Below, in pieces: positions 63,370 through 64,000 of a stretch of DNA of 64,000 nt. The stretch spans positions 1 to 64,000 of the forward strand of contig NZ_QUWV01000070.1 in assembly GCF_003403295.1 (NCBI RefSeq). The letters are read 5' to 3'. Numbering within the stretch: position 1 is the first letter of the stretch; each line of letters starts with the position of its first letter. The notes beneath the pieces were generated by a model. It had not been told where the DNA came from and did no database searches. It was given only the letters and a program-made list of their open reading frames with translations. The translations under genes and the position numbers were made by a program. The DNA comes from Komagataeibacter melaceti (GTDB lineage Bacteria > Pseudomonadota > Alphaproteobacteria > Acetobacterales > Acetobacteraceae).

Positions 63370-64000
63370 ATGGATTTAAGGCATTTACGATATTTCGTGG
63401 CTGTAGCCGAGAATGGCAGCTTTACCCGTGCGGCGGAACAGCTTGGCATGGAACAGCCGCCGCTGAGCCAGCAGATCAAGCAGCTCGAGAACGAGCTGGG
63501 CGTCTTGCTGTTCCAGCGGCTGACCCGTGGGGTCAGGCTGACCGATATCGGGCTGGTGCTGCTGGACCAGGCACGCGCGCTTCTGGGCATGCAGCAGCAG
63601 TTCCTTTCCACCGCGCAGGGGCTGGCGCGGGGTGAGAAGGGGCATATCCGCGTGGGGCTTGCGGGCGCGGTCTCGCTGCTGCCCATGATCCCGCTGACCG
63701 TGCGGCGCTTCCGCGAGGCATGGCCCGATGTCACCATCTACCTTGAGGAAAGCAATACCCCTGCACTGTGCAAGGCGCTGCATGACCGCGCCATAGACAT
63801 CGCCATCGTCCGCCCTCCGGTGCCCGATGGTGCGGGGCTGCTGGTCTCCCCCCTGCTGGAGGAGGAAACGGTCGTCGCCCTGCCCAAGGGGCACCCGCTG
63901 GCCATTCACCCCAACCTGGAACTGGAAATGCTGGCGGATGAGCCATTCATCATCTTCCCGCGTGAACTGGGGCCGGGCTTTCATGACGCCATTCTGTCCG
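63370..64000 (+). CDS. LysR-family transcriptional regulator, 3' end outside the window
   Basis: A LysR-type regulator read to residue 210, then cut at the window end. It starts MDLRHLRYFVAVAENGSFTR, with the winged helix AAEQLGMEQPPLSQQIKQLE (about 21-40) as in the LysR family, and continues into the effector-binding domain (GHIRVGLAGAVSLLPMIPLT, RAIDIAIVRPPVPDGAGLLV). It diverges from lutABC, so it is the likely regulator of lactate use. The usual lut regulator in Bacillus is a GntR protein, so this would be a different arrangement. Confidence 0.92.
   Translation, partial: MDLRHLRYFVAVAENGSFTRAAEQLGMEQPPLSQQIKQLENELGVLLFQRLTRGVRLTDIGLVLLDQARALLGMQQQFLSTAQGLARGEKGHIRVGLAGAVSLLPMIPLTVRRFREAWPDVTIYLEESNTPALCKALHDRAIDIAIVRPPVPDGAGLLVSPLLEEETVVALPKGHPLAIHPNLELEMLADEPFIIFPRELGPGFHDAILS

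Overview
This window reads as ordinary core chromosome of a high-GC alphaproteobacterium. It is most likely an acetic acid bacterium (Acetobacteraceae), and the repeat family and gene neighbourhoods suggest Komagataeibacter or Gluconacetobacter; that genus call rests on recognition, not on a search. Supporting signs are a pentose-phosphate block (pgl-rpiA-gntK), NDUFA12-mlaD-DUF2155 in the order typical of alphaproteobacteria, an alphaproteobacterial S24-type regulator, zapA-6S RNA-fau, and a gamma-proteobacterium-like EF-P lysylation set. I see no prophage, transposase, integrase, CRISPR array or plasmid function.

Layout. 1-3.5 kb: carbon metabolism (pgl, rpiA, gntK) running into a phosphatase and a fructosamine kinase that together look like a sugar-damage repair pair. 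3.5-6.1 kb: old-yellow-enzyme reductase, tRNA-Asp, rpmJ, a TPR protein. 6.2-9.0 kb: a three-gene MotA/MotB-like envelope complex. 9.2-13 kb: suhB, efp, epmB and divergent epmA. 13-16.4 kb: thiE, small proteins, zapA, 6S RNA, fau, ymdB. 16.4-21.1 kb: amn, a TonB-family protein, a hydrolase and a quinone oxidoreductase. 21.3-24.7 kb: glnB-glnA, an aminotransferase, tRNA-His. 24.7-31 kb: envelope proteins of unknown role, rplM-rpsI and a secreted nuclease. 31-40 kb: ilvD, AsmA-like protein, tRNA-Thr, lipid kinase, DsbA-like protein, 8-oxoguanine deaminase, SDR, then an AT-rich gene-free stretch and tRNA-Ser. 40-51 kb: lepA, S24-like regulator, periplasmic proteins, DEAD-box helicase, alcohol dehydrogenase, FemAB-like acyltransferase, RidA and an NrdJ-like protein lacking recognisable catalytic motifs. 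51-58 kb: NDUFA12, mlaD, DUF2155, trehalose synthesis (otsB-otsA), dsbB, DUF1328, nadE. 58-64 kb: an RTX-like repeat protein, an HU protein, and lutABC with a divergent LysR gene cut by the window end.

The most interesting points are: the coupling of pentose-phosphate genes to a probable protein-deglycation pair; the MotA/MotB-like trio; a dispersed hairpin repeat found three times at gene ends; the NrdJ-like protein; a cysteine-free RTX-like protein with no exporter nearby; an S24-like regulator whose protease dyad appears lost; and a clear 6S RNA. Several small genes (rpmJ, DUF1328, a 70-residue protein) and the LysR gene were read directly from the bases. All functions are inferred by eye from motifs; no database or folding program was run.
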